A stretch of 64,000 nt of DNA from Pleionea sediminis (lineage in GTDB: Bacteria; Pseudomonadota; Gammaproteobacteria; Enterobacterales; Kangiellaceae): the NCBI RefSeq assembly GCF_007570825.1, contig NZ_SUNB01000002.1, positions 310,001-374,000 of the forward strand, read 5' to 3'. The notes beneath the pieces are model-generated. The model was not told the origin of the DNA and did no database searches. It saw only the letters and a program-made list of their open reading frames with translations. This document shows positions 11,201-16,861 of the stretch, one piece after another. Made by a program: the position numbers and the translations under genes. Position 1 is the stretch's first letter. Each line of letters begins with the position of its first letter.

Positions 11201-11313
11201 TGCAGATTGTTTTTGGCATTTTCTATCACTTCATTGAGAGAGGATGCATTAATACAACTGGAACAAACGAGAATAATGCAATAAACATATTTGAGATCAG
11301 TGAAGCTTTTCAT
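8245..11313 (-). CDS. Hybrid two-component sensor (TPR, kinase, receiver, AraC output)
   Basis: 1022 residues in one polypeptide. An N-terminal signal or TM segment is followed by a TPR-rich predicted periplasmic sensor (~30-430) and a TM segment (~442-460, WLLIVILFAIVAITM). The HisKA domain follows, with phospho-acceptor His495 in NLSHELRTALT, then a HATPase domain (~600-710; NAIKYSP, DEGPGM, GTGVGLSM). The receiver domain has acidic DDN, acceptor Asp in IIADVMMPEMDG and Lys in LSKPF. The C-terminal AraC-type HTH (~930-1022) has the conserved EIAYAVGFQSLSTFSRAF. This is the layout of hybrid systems that sense polymer breakdown products. It is divergent from the secreted hydrolase across 568 bases, a plausible target. 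Confidence 0.9.
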   Translation of the reverse strand: MKSFTDLKYVYCIILVCSSCINASSLNEVIENAKNNLHSSPHIAMSLLDENEQQLNNASDQQYFDFQFLRAQLGFKVGEYDKANHIIEQMNSKLKQEKEFLSWIALMNALKKLQSQDLGGFEKILEPHLDDFKNEDRIQMHVWYLYIVGAYQVRKNEFADALKNLLSALDIALKQNNISLELAIRHQLVQLNYFTQEYQRAIKLSDEMNEIAKRLNDRFVEVQSMANKMNIYYMKAVFEFHSNPEVPVDENQAYHDYLNRSDELQKQVYALSDEIGAFRSKAWALVTLQSLHLAKDEFEKTLEASNEAIALADLHGLQYERAVSFNNAAIAYRALDQHQKSLEALKQAEEFYKATNNEQALVWILDDYAKSYEHAGDLKNAIEYYKQFHGADLALKRKTNNETVIKLQEQFAAKEKNQEIERLNQETLLNEKQLQTEKMGRWLLIVILFAIVAITMSLLLKRKKLKELLQKQADLNQELSEMSAAKQRFFTNLSHELRTALTLSIGPLKNVLVTKVVEDNEVKDAMESALENNLHMMSLVSEVFNIEQVDSKTLPIDVSHIDASTTIDACVNRFQLKLKEKSISINKDLNADDFSVYYDIGHFEKIISNLMSNAIKYSPDNSVIHIRLDRDVDYLTIEIMDEGPGMEESEIPHVFKRFYQGKRSLDKTLPGTGVGLSMVKELIELHSGDILIKNAPPKGCQVTIKIKNGNSHYSTAQMKSLSRQSTDISLQERMQESEKVYGQDRPELLKPEEREQEDSGDENNPLKEHRKVVLVVDDNENIRRLLRTILQSDYHVVDAENGVRALELAKSIQPDLIIADVMMPEMDGYQLTRELRDDQQLAHLSIMLLTALSDTPDTIRGLELGADDYLSKPFDNDELKARVKSHLAHKQRLSEVLFEKYKNNIEQRISTHGLEGQENKRCKKLEAVISDNLSCWEFDVEQMYKALNMTRSTLFRYTKRMYGCSPKSLLKKRRLETAYQMLQSKQGTISEIAYAVGFQSLSTFSRAFREQYDIPPTKVQRA

Positions 11314-11881
11314 AGATTGACACTCTTTTATAAAAGTTATTATTTCAAGTGCTTGCTTTTTTTAAGTCATTAATTCAATTTTGCCCTCGGGTCCTATCTT
11401 GCAACTTTATTTTTTGAATCAAACCTGACTATACAAGCTAATCTTTTTTATTTGTTTTTTGTTACTTACAACCGACTGCTTAAATTAGATACAAATTTAG
11501 TTTCTCAACTTTAAACTTTCTAACAAGTTGTTTAGATATTAAACCTTACATTAAAACTATCAAACAAAACTGAGACACGCTACTTGATTTTAAATGTCAT
11601 TCTCTGAACCTAAAGTCGCAAAGACTAACAAACGTTATAAAAAACAAAAATTAGAGTCAAAATGTCTCTTAAATATTTCAATATCAAATACTTAAATTCA
11701 ATTTGAGATAACTTCCGTTTAACACTTCCAAACAATAAATTGCGATTTGCCAGCAAACACCGCCCCTTGAATTTTATTAACGTCAAGACTGTTCATAGAA
11801 ACATAAAAACATATAAATAATTTCTTGATTCTAAGAACGTCATAAAAATAAAACTCTACTCAAAGCACGGGGACAGTAACA
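11314..11881. other. 568-base AT-rich intergenic region
   Basis: Separates the hybrid sensor from the divergent secreted hydrolase. No open frame with a ribosome binding site and no strong hairpin was found. It likely contains both promoters and possibly the binding sites of the AraC output domain. GGGGAC lies about nine bases before the hydrolase start. Confidence 0.4.
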
Positions 11882-14140
11882 ATGAAAAAACTATTTCATT
11901 ACCTGACAATCTTGTTTATACAACTTGCTTTTTTGTCACCAGTTATTGCTGGCGAAAAAGTTGATCAATCGGTCGATCTTGCCGGTAACCGTCAAGCAAC
12001 CTGGTATTTACCTGACGACGAGCCGCAAGGATGGATTTTGTTGCAGCACGGCTTCCAAAGAAATAAGAGTCGTCTGGATCACATTGCAACAACTTATATG
12101 GATAACGGCATTATGGTGTTAGCGATTAACGCAAACTCAACAGGTGGTAATCGCTCACTTGCTCGAGATATTGCTGATGCACTAGTTGATAGCCCACTGA
12201 CACCTCCTAATGGATATGAGCTTCCTGAGAAACTTATCTTGGCGGGACATTCTGCCGGAGGACTTATGATGAGTTACACAGGTGGTCGATTAGCTGAAAG
12301 AGGACACGAAGCATTCAGTGGTCTAATCATGTTTGACCCAGTGGATAAAGACAATGGGATGCAACCCAACAACCAGGCAGTTATCGATTACGGTCGTAAA
12401 GTACTATCAATCTTAGCTAATTCTGGTTCTTGTAATTCAAATAACAACGCAGTTTCTCCTTTACGTGCCTTATCAGATGAATACGTTGGAATTAAACTGA
12501 CTAACGGTTCAAAACATTTCGATGCAGAAGGTAATTCAACCGGAGGTATTGCAGCTTGGATTTGCGGCGGCGAAGGAAGTGCTCAAAACATTACTTACTT
12601 GCAAGACTTCGCGATTAACTGGGCAAGAGATATGATTTCTGGCCAAATCAATGCCGACTACTATCCCGGTGGCGCTAAAGTTAGTGAGTTAATTAACAAT
12701 GGCGACGGAGAGCTTATTAAAGAAATCACAATTACTCCACCTGCTGCGGAATTTTCATTTTCTGTAAATGAGCTTTCGGTTTCGTTTACAGATGAATCAA
12801 GCGCAGGCGATGATGACTACCCAATTCAATCTCATGAGTGGTCTTTCGGCGATGGCCAATCTTCCATGGAGCAAAATCCAACTCACACTTATACCAATTC
12901 AGGTTCTTATACAGTAGAACTAACCGTTACAGATACCAATGGTGGTACCAGCTCAATCTCTAAGCAAGTAACTGTGAGTACCACAGACGTAGTTCCTGAT
13001 GCGAGTTTTAATCATTCAGCGAATGGTTTTGTTGTGAGCTTTACTGATACCAGTACTGACAGCGATGGAACCATTACTCAATGGTCTTGGGATTTTGATG
13101 ATGGCAACACATCTTCAGATGCAAACCCAACTCATGACTTCGGTACTGCAGGAACTTACTTTGTTTCATTAACAGTTACCGATAATGACGGCAATGTTGA
13201 TACCGAAAGCAAAGAAATTGTTCTCACTGATCGCCCTGATTGTGCTCCTGAAGAAGGCTGCTTGAGAAATGGTGATACCATTGAGAACTTATCAGACTCT
13301 CGTGGCGGCACAGTCTTTTATTATATGGACGTTCCTGCCAATGCATCGGATCTTGAATTTGCAATTTCTGGTGGTTCTGGTGACGCAGATATTTATGTAC
13401 GTTACGGTCAAGAGCCTACGACAAGTCAGTATGATTATCGTCCCTATAAAAACGGTAACAATGAAACTGTATCAGTTGCATCTCCTGATGCTGGTATTTG
13501 GCACGTTATGATTCGAGGATACAGTAGTTACTCAGGCTTAACACTAACTGCAGATTATTCTACAAGCGATACAAATGAAGCTCCTGTTGCAGAATTTTCA
13601 TCGTCTAACTCAGGCTTAACAGTGTCTTTTACAGACGCTAGTAGCGACAGTGATGGAACAATTGCAGAGCGACTTTGGTCATTTGGCGACGGTTCTGATT
13701 CTACAGAATCAAATCCAACTCACACTTACGATCGAGCCGGTACTTATACGGTCACTCTAGTTGTTAGTGATGATGATGGAACAACGGATCAAATCAGTAA
13801 AACGGTTGTAGTCTCTGAGGATAGTAATGGAGCAACGCCTCTTATCAATGGTCAGCCAATTGAAAACTTATCTGGCGCACGAAATGACGAAATCATGTTT
13901 GTCATGGATATTCCTGCCAATACACAATTTGTCGATTTCCAAATTTCAGGTGGAACAGGTGATGCCGATATGTATATTCGATTTGGAGCGCAACCTACCC
14001 AAAGTCAGTTTGATTATCGACCCTATGTCAGTGGTAATGATGAGACAGTTTCCATACCTAGCCCTGAGGCTGGCAAGTGGTACATCATGCTACAGGGCTA
14101 CCAAAGTTTCGAAGGAGTTACATTATCAGGATCGTTTTAA
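11882..14140 (+). CDS. Secreted alpha/beta hydrolase with PKD and PPC repeats
   Basis: 752 residues with a clear signal peptide ending near SPVIAG. Residues ~25-255 form an alpha/beta hydrolase: LLQHGFQRNKSR (oxyanion) and LAGHSAGGLMM (nucleophile Ser). Then come PKD domain 1 (~280-365, WSFGDGQSS), PKD 2 (~372-450, WSWDFDDGNTS), pre-peptidase C-terminal (PPC) domain 1 (~455-560), PKD 3 (~568-650, WSFGDGSDST) and PPC 2 (~655-752). The two PPC copies are close paralogues (both have ..SQ.DYRPY..GN.ETVS..). PKD and PPC modules usually serve adhesion or secretion of extracellular polymer-degrading enzymes. The substrate is unknown; lipase or polyester hydrolase is possible. A terminator follows. 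Confidence 0.85.
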   Translation: MKKLFHYLTILFIQLAFLSPVIAGEKVDQSVDLAGNRQATWYLPDDEPQGWILLQHGFQRNKSRLDHIATTYMDNGIMVLAINANSTGGNRSLARDIADALVDSPLTPPNGYELPEKLILAGHSAGGLMMSYTGGRLAERGHEAFSGLIMFDPVDKDNGMQPNNQAVIDYGRKVLSILANSGSCNSNNNAVSPLRALSDEYVGIKLTNGSKHFDAEGNSTGGIAAWICGGEGSAQNITYLQDFAINWARDMISGQINADYYPGGAKVSELINNGDGELIKEITITPPAAEFSFSVNELSVSFTDESSAGDDDYPIQSHEWSFGDGQSSMEQNPTHTYTNSGSYTVELTVTDTNGGTSSISKQVTVSTTDVVPDASFNHSANGFVVSFTDTSTDSDGTITQWSWDFDDGNTSSDANPTHDFGTAGTYFVSLTVTDNDGNVDTESKEIVLTDRPDCAPEEGCLRNGDTIENLSDSRGGTVFYYMDVPANASDLEFAISGGSGDADIYVRYGQEPTTSQYDYRPYKNGNNETVSVASPDAGIWHVMIRGYSSYSGLTLTADYSTSDTNEAPVAEFSSSNSGLTVSFTDASSDSDGTIAERLWSFGDGSDSTESNPTHTYDRAGTYTVTLVVSDDDGTTDQISKTVVVSEDSNGATPLINGQPIENLSGARNDEIMFVMDIPANTQFVDFQISGGTGDADMYIRFGAQPTQSQFDYRPYVSGNDETVSIPSPEAGKWYIMLQGYQSFEGVTLSGSF

Positions 14141-14179
14141 TGGATTAAAAATAAGAATAACGAGTTAGGTCCAAAATTT

Positions 14180-14205
14180 AGCTGGGCAATTGCCCAGCTT
14201 TTTTG
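14180..14205 (+). terminator. Rho-independent terminator after the secreted hydrolase
   Basis: Stem AGCTGGGCAA / TTGCCCAGCT with essentially no loop, so the tip must open to a small loop, followed by TTTTTT. Being symmetric, it can also serve the convergent GNAT gene. Confidence 0.85.
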
Positions 14206-14215
14206 TGTTTTGAAA

Positions 14216-14764
14216 TTACAAATAGCCTTCACTTTCTTTTCGATAAAAAACAACCGTATGATTGCCTAAAGAATCGTGATAGTGGTCCGTTTTGATATAG
14301 CTCATTCCCAACTTTGTCATAATTTTTATTGAGGCTGTATTCTCCGGTAATGCAATTGCTGAAAAATATTTTATCGTAGGATCTTTAGATACAGCATTCA
14401 TAATGTGCTGTGCAGCTTCCGTTGCATAACCTTGCCCCCAAAATTCTCGTTTAAAACGCCATCCAAGTTCAATGTTCTCAAACTCTGGCAACTCAGAAAA
14501 AAAATGCATAGGTCGAACCAAAACCCAACCAAGAAATTTGCCATTCTCTTTCAAGTTAACTTGCCATAAACCCCAACCCTTCTCAAAGTTAGAGAAAGCT
14601 TGAAGTCGAGGGATCATTGTGTTTTGAATGTCGGAGCGAGTAGAAATTTTTCCACCATTGATGAAACGCATCACTTCAGGATCTTGATCCAGTTCCCATA
14701 GTAGTTCCGAATCTTCCTTAGTCATTAAACGAAATCGCAAACGATCCGAATCCTCAATTTTCAT
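14216..14764 (-). CDS. GNAT family N-acetyltransferase (RimJ/RimL-like)
   Basis: 182 residues. Acetyltransferase_3 features are RLRFRLMTKEDSELLW at the N-terminus, LGWRFKREFWGQGYATEAA (acetyl-CoA binding) and LPENTASIKIMTKLGM. Members acetylate protein N-termini or small molecules; the substrate cannot be read from the sequence. It is a single gene, convergent with the secreted hydrolase. Confidence 0.85.
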   Translation of the reverse strand: MKIEDSDRLRFRLMTKEDSELLWELDQDPEVMRFINGGKISTRSDIQNTMIPRLQAFSNFEKGWGLWQVNLKENGKFLGWVLVRPMHFFSELPEFENIELGWRFKREFWGQGYATEAAQHIMNAVSKDPTIKYFSAIALPENTASIKIMTKLGMSYIKTDHYHDSLGNHTVVFYRKESEGYL

Positions 14765-14906
14765 TTACTATCCTAAATACTTATTCTCACAACGCTTGAG
14801 CTTCGCAATTTTATTACAAAATATTTTTCTCTCAAGTCATTTATAATACGACAATCGAGTCTCAACCAGTTACAATACACAGCAACTTATATTGAGAGAT
14901 TATCAT

Positions 14907-15023
14907 ATGACAGCTTTAAACACCTGGAATATACGCAATCTAGCAGGTCGAATACCTGCCGGTATTGCTGTGCTCAGTCAAAAGCATATGGATACAGAAC
15001 AAGGGTATTCACCTTTGAATTAG
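14907..15023 (+). CDS. Short ORF ahead of terminator module 1 (possible leader peptide)
   Basis: 38 codons, MTALNTWNIRNL... ending YSPLN, with GAGAG eight bases before the ATG. It is followed by a 6-bp hairpin (15037-15052) and then a terminator (15093-15124). The first codons resemble those of the ORF at 15380 (ATGACA..CTTT.AAC). It could be a leader peptide of an attenuator or simply a decayed gene; no homologue is recognised. Confidence 0.35.
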   Translation: MTALNTWNIRNLAGRIPAGIAVLSQKHMDTEQGYSPLN

Positions 15024-15092
15024 CGCTCTCAATTCTGGGAGCTGCGGCTTCCGGATAAATAAAACCGATCAAAAACTTTAAAGAGATCGATA

Positions 15093-15124
15093 AACCCGGT
15101 AGCCGAGAGGACACCGGGTTTTTT
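15093..15124 (+). terminator. Terminator of module 1
   Basis: Stem AACCCGGT / ACCGGGTT with a 12-nt loop, followed by six T. A smaller hairpin GGGAGC-TGCG-GCTTCC lies at 15037-15052. Confidence 0.8.
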
Positions 15125-15136
15125 ATGCCCATAAAA

Positions 15137-15282
15137 AAATAGTTATAGTTGAGGATACATTTTTGATAGCGAAAAAGAAGTGTTAATTACCGCATGATAA
15201 GTGGCAGACCAGCATTTTAATTCCGTTTAATCCAATTATTAATTGGAGGCTTTCGCTCGCCAAAAAATAACCATAACTATTT
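15137..15282. other. Nested inverted-repeat element, possible structured RNA
   Basis: The outer arms, AAATAGTTATAGTT (15137-15150) and AACCATAACTATTT (15269-15282), match at 13 of 14 positions. An inner pair AGCGAAA (15168-15174) / TTTCGCT (15250-15256) and a local palindrome TCCAATTATTAATTGGA sit inside. No reverse transcriptase or other gene is attached. It could be an ncRNA, a small palindromic insertion or part of the tRNA-island leader. Confidence 0.35.
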
Positions 15283-15311
15283 GTTTTTATTGTACTTTTC
15301 AAATATTTTCG

Positions 15312-15339
15312 TTGACAAATTTGATATCTCCGTTACAAT
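15312..15339 (+). promoter_or_regulatory. Sigma70-type promoter upstream of the tRNA island
   Basis: TTGACA (15312-15317, perfect -35) and TACAAT (15334-15339, 5/6 of -10) with 16 bases between. It reads into the short ORF at 15380 and on toward the interrupted tRNAs. Confidence 0.75.
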
Positions 15340-15379
15340 GGGCTCCATCAATTTAACAAACATTTAACTGAGTACTTCA

Positions 15380-15472
15380 ATGACACTTTTTAACGCACGC
15401 ATACAAATATCACTCGACAGTCAACATGGACTGAAGAGCTTCTCTTGTGCGTCTCGCTCAGAGAAAAATTAA
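15380..15472 (+). CDS. Short ORF ahead of terminator module 2 (possible leader peptide)
   Basis: 30 codons, beginning MTLFNARIQ and ending SRSEKN, about 35 bases after the predicted transcription start. The ribosome binding site is weak. It is followed by a GAGGC/GCCTC hairpin (15495-15511) and a terminator, which is the order of leader peptide, alternative hairpin and attenuator. It has no run of one amino acid, so classic amino-acid attenuation is not supported. Confidence 0.35.
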   Translation: MTLFNARIQISLDSQHGLKSFSCASRSEKN

Positions 15473-15523
15473 CGTTAAGGTCTTACAGTTTAGTGAGGCC
15501 TATATTGCCTCGCAGGATAAAAA

Positions 15524-15557
15524 AACCCGGTGAGGAAATAAACCCACCGGGTTTTTT
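15524..15557 (+). terminator. Terminator of module 2
   Basis: 9-bp stem AACCCGGTG / CACCGGGTT, loop of 12, then TTTTTT. The stem sequence is nearly that of module 1. It lies between the promoter at 15312 and the first interrupted tRNA, so read-through or antitermination would be needed. Confidence 0.85.
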
Positions 15558-15663
15558 ATTGAAATTTTTTCGTTAGAGAAGAAATTAGATGAATACAGTT
15601 AAACGAATATAAAGAGCTAATTTAGAGCATTGATAAAAAGCTTTAGATTGTCATTAAATTTTT

Positions 15664-15821
15664 GGCTCTGTAGTTTAACGGTAAAACAGCGGACTTATAC
15701 CCCGTAGCGACAGATAATCGGCTGATCTCGGTTTGACAAATTTGTCTGGAATAAATTTGAACATCCGAAGGATGGCCGAAGGTGTAGGACAGGAGGTCCA
15801 GAATAACTCCGAGCGGAGCCA
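15664..15821 (+). tRNA. Interrupted class II tRNA, anticodon apparently UAU
   Basis: Acceptor stem GGCTCTG / CGGAGCC (7 bp with one G-T), D-arm GTTT..AAAC, anticodon loop CTTATAC (UAU, an Ile codon reader) on a stem with an A-C mismatch. A long variable arm AGCGA..TCGGCT follows, with one bulge, and a T-stem CTCGG / CCGAG. The T-loop is TTTGA + CT, split by a 70-nt insert at 15737-15806. CCA is not encoded. A long variable arm with a UAU anticodon fits no normal isoacceptor, so it may be a pseudogene, a mis-parsed anticodon or an odd tRNA. Confidence 0.5.
15737..15806 (+). repeat. T-loop insert element, copy A (70 nt)
   Basis: First of three near-identical inserts placed after T-loop position 58. 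The order is: the T-loop half TTTGA with an ATTTGT / ATAAAT-TTGAA stem; a CNGGA-type loop; hairpin CATCC-GAA-GGATG; linker GCCGAAGGTGTA; hairpin GGAC-AGGAG-GTCC; tail AGAATAA. The second hairpin and linker are the best conserved parts among copies. Confidence 0.75.
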
Positions 15822-15841
15822 CTATTTTTAGATTTTTAATT

Positions 15842-16021
15842 ATGAATAAACAAAAACACATGAAAACAATACGACTTTGCCCGAGTTATTACTGGCATAG
15901 CGAACGATATTTTCAATCAATGAATAACCGTCGTCTTGGTCATTCAAGTAATGAGAACAAAGGTGATCCGTTACAAAACGAATCACTACAGCAACAGAAA
16001 AAAGACGATATACACATGTGA
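15842..16021 (+). CDS. 59-codon ORF in module 3, hypothetical
   Basis: Open from ATG 15842 to TGA 16019-16021; the product is basic at the start and Gln/Lys-rich at the end. There is no clear ribosome binding site. It sits between interrupted tRNA A and the terminator at 16073, in the same ORF/hairpin/terminator order as modules 1 and 2. Coding status is uncertain. Confidence 0.25.
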   Translation: MNKQKHMKTIRLCPSYYWHSERYFQSMNNRRLGHSSNENKGDPLQNESLQQQKKDDIHM

Positions 16022-16072
16022 TCTTTCTTAATTGAAAAGGTCACACTGGTGGCCTTTAAGGAATTGCTTAGC

Positions 16073-16105
16073 AACCCGAGTGGCCACAAAGCCCTCGGGT
16101 TTTTT
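16073..16105 (+). terminator. Terminator of module 3
   Basis: 8-bp stem AACCCGAG / CTCGGGTT followed by TTTTTT. A small AAAGG/CCTTT hairpin precedes it. It lies 29 bases before a boxA-like sequence. Confidence 0.8.
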
Positions 16106-16133
16106 ATTGCCAACGCCAAGTTGCCACGGCAAT

Positions 16134-16145
16134 TGCTCTTTAACA
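16134..16145 (+). promoter_or_regulatory. boxA antitermination element
   Basis: TGCTCTTTAACA, continuing AATTT, equals the boxA of gammaproteobacterial rRNA leaders bound by NusB-NusE. It lies 14 bases before tRNA-Tyr and just after a terminator. Confidence 0.65.
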
Positions 16146-16159
16146 ATTTGCATACATTT

Positions 16160-16318
16160 GGAGTGCGCACAGAGACGGGTCGGCTGTGCCGGACTGTAAA
16201 TCCGGTCCTGACCATAGGTTTCCTGGTTCAACAAATTTGTCGGGAACAAATTTGAATATTCGAAGGATGGCCGAAAGTGTAGGTCAGGAAGTCCGAAGTA
16301 ATCCGGGGCACTCCACCA
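16160..16318 (+). tRNA. tRNA-Tyr(GTA) interrupted in the T-loop
   Basis: Acceptor GGAGTGC / GCACTCC with discriminator A and encoded CCA (16316-16318). D-stem is ACAG/CTGT. The anticodon stem CCGGA / TCCGG is perfect, with loop CTGTAAA (GUA). The variable arm is long, as Tyr requires. T-stem CCTGG / CCGGG has one wobble. The T-loop TTCAA + AT would be the normal 7-nt TTCAAAT once the 69-nt insert at 16232-16300 is removed, so the tRNA body is otherwise intact. Confidence 0.85.
16232..16300 (+). repeat. T-loop insert element, copy B (69 nt)
   Basis: Inserted after TTCAA of the tRNA-Tyr T-loop. Stem ATTTGT / ACAAAT is followed by TTGAA, complementary to the T-loop half TTCAA, with the three bases CAA bulged at the junction. 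Hairpin TATTC-GAA-GGATG keeps pairing with two G-U pairs in place of G-C. Linker GCCGAAAGTGTA, then GGTC-AGGAA-GTCC with one mismatch, tail GAAGTA. Confidence 0.8.
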
Positions 16319-16324
16319 AATTAT

Positions 16325-16408
16325 AGGAAGTCTTAGCGGAAAGAGTATGGGTAGCGGCAACAGTTTCCAAAACTGTCTGATCGTGGTTCAAATTCTTACC
16401 GGCATGCT
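16325..16408 (+). pseudogene. tRNA-Trp-like remnant (anticodon CCA)
   Basis: An anticodon arm ACAGT-TTCCAAA-ACTGT (perfect 5-bp stem, CCA anticodon) and a T-loop-like GTGGTTCAAATTC are present. No acceptor pairing and no proper D-stem could be found, and the T-stem is very weak. Boundaries are approximate. It is either a decayed tRNA or a chance hairpin. Confidence 0.35.
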
Positions 16409-16410
16409 TT

Positions 16411-16567
16411 GGAGAGTAATCTCGAATGGTTTGAGTCCCGGTTGCTAACCGATGAGACAGTGAAAACGGTTTTAGTTTGACTAATTTGCCAGGAGCAAAT
16501 TTGAACATCCAGAGGATGGCCGAAGGTGTAGGACAGGAAGTCCGAAATATTCCAGTGCTCTCCGCCA
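16411..16567 (+). tRNA. tRNA-Ser(GCT)-like, interrupted in the T-loop
   Basis: Acceptor GGAGAGT / GCTCTCC (7 bp, one wobble), discriminator G as in Ser, encoded CCA (16565-16567). D-stem CTC/GAG. Anticodon loop TTGCTAA (GCU) on a stem with only three good pairs. A long variable arm is present. The T-stem TTTAG / CCAGT has two mismatches. The T-loop is TTTGA + TT with a 69-nt insert at 16481-16549. Weak stems suggest decay, but tRNA-Ser identity (G73, long arm, GCU) is consistent. Confidence 0.6.
16481..16549 (+). repeat. T-loop insert element, copy C (69 nt)
   Basis: Stem ATTTGC / GCAAAT replaces ATTTGT / ACAAAT of copy B: a compensatory change (U-A to C-G). The hairpin is CATCC-AGA-GGATG, the linker GCCGAAGGTGTA as in copy A, then GGAC-AGGAA-GTCC and tail GAAATA. 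The insertion point matches the other copies. Confidence 0.8.
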
Positions 16568-16668
16568 AATTTGAGAAGTTTTGTCGCTGACTAATAGATA
16601 TTTAAATGCATGGATGTTTCATATTCTTTTAGATTCCGTAACCGACCAACTTCCTTTGAAACAAAAAT

Positions 16669-16743
16669 ATCCCTATCGTCTAGCGGTTAGGACTCCTGAC
16701 TTTCTATCAGGATACCGGGGTTCGAATCCCCGTAGGGATACCA
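16669..16743 (+). tRNA. tRNA-Glu(TTC)
   Basis: Acceptor ATCCCTA / TAGGGAT, Glu-type D-arm CGTCTAGCGGTTAGGACT, anticodon arm CCTGA-CTTTCTA-TCAGG (UUC), T-arm CGGGG-TTCGAAT-CCCCG, encoded CCA. It is intact and uninterrupted. The A1-U72 opening pair differs from the usual host tRNA-Glu and suits a phage or plasmid origin. Confidence 0.92.
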
Positions 16744-16810
16744 TTTTTTAAACGCGTTAATCGCAACGCCGCCACGAAAGCAACACCGAAAAGCAGTAAT
16801 GCACGGTGAT

Positions 16811-16840
16811 AAGCAAGGACGCTTTTTGCTTTTTTTATTT
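16811..16840 (+). terminator. Possible terminator between tRNA-Glu and tRNA-His
   Basis: AAGCAA..TTGCTT stem followed by a T-rich tract. A CACCG/CGGTG hairpin lies just upstream. Modest stem, so uncertain. Confidence 0.45.
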
Positions 16841-16861
16841 TAATGACTCGTGTCTTTAAGT

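Noticed and set aside
15137-15282. Retron msr-msd
   Set aside because: The flanking complementary arms recall retron RNA, but no reverse transcriptase gene is found nearby.
15737-15806. Group I or group II intron in tRNA
   Set aside because: At 70 nt it is far too short for either catalytic core, and it is in the T-loop, not the anticodon loop.
16028-16360. Open frames on both strands across the interrupted tRNA-Tyr
   Set aside because: They run through tRNA stems, a terminator and boxA, have no ribosome sites and no recognisable product.
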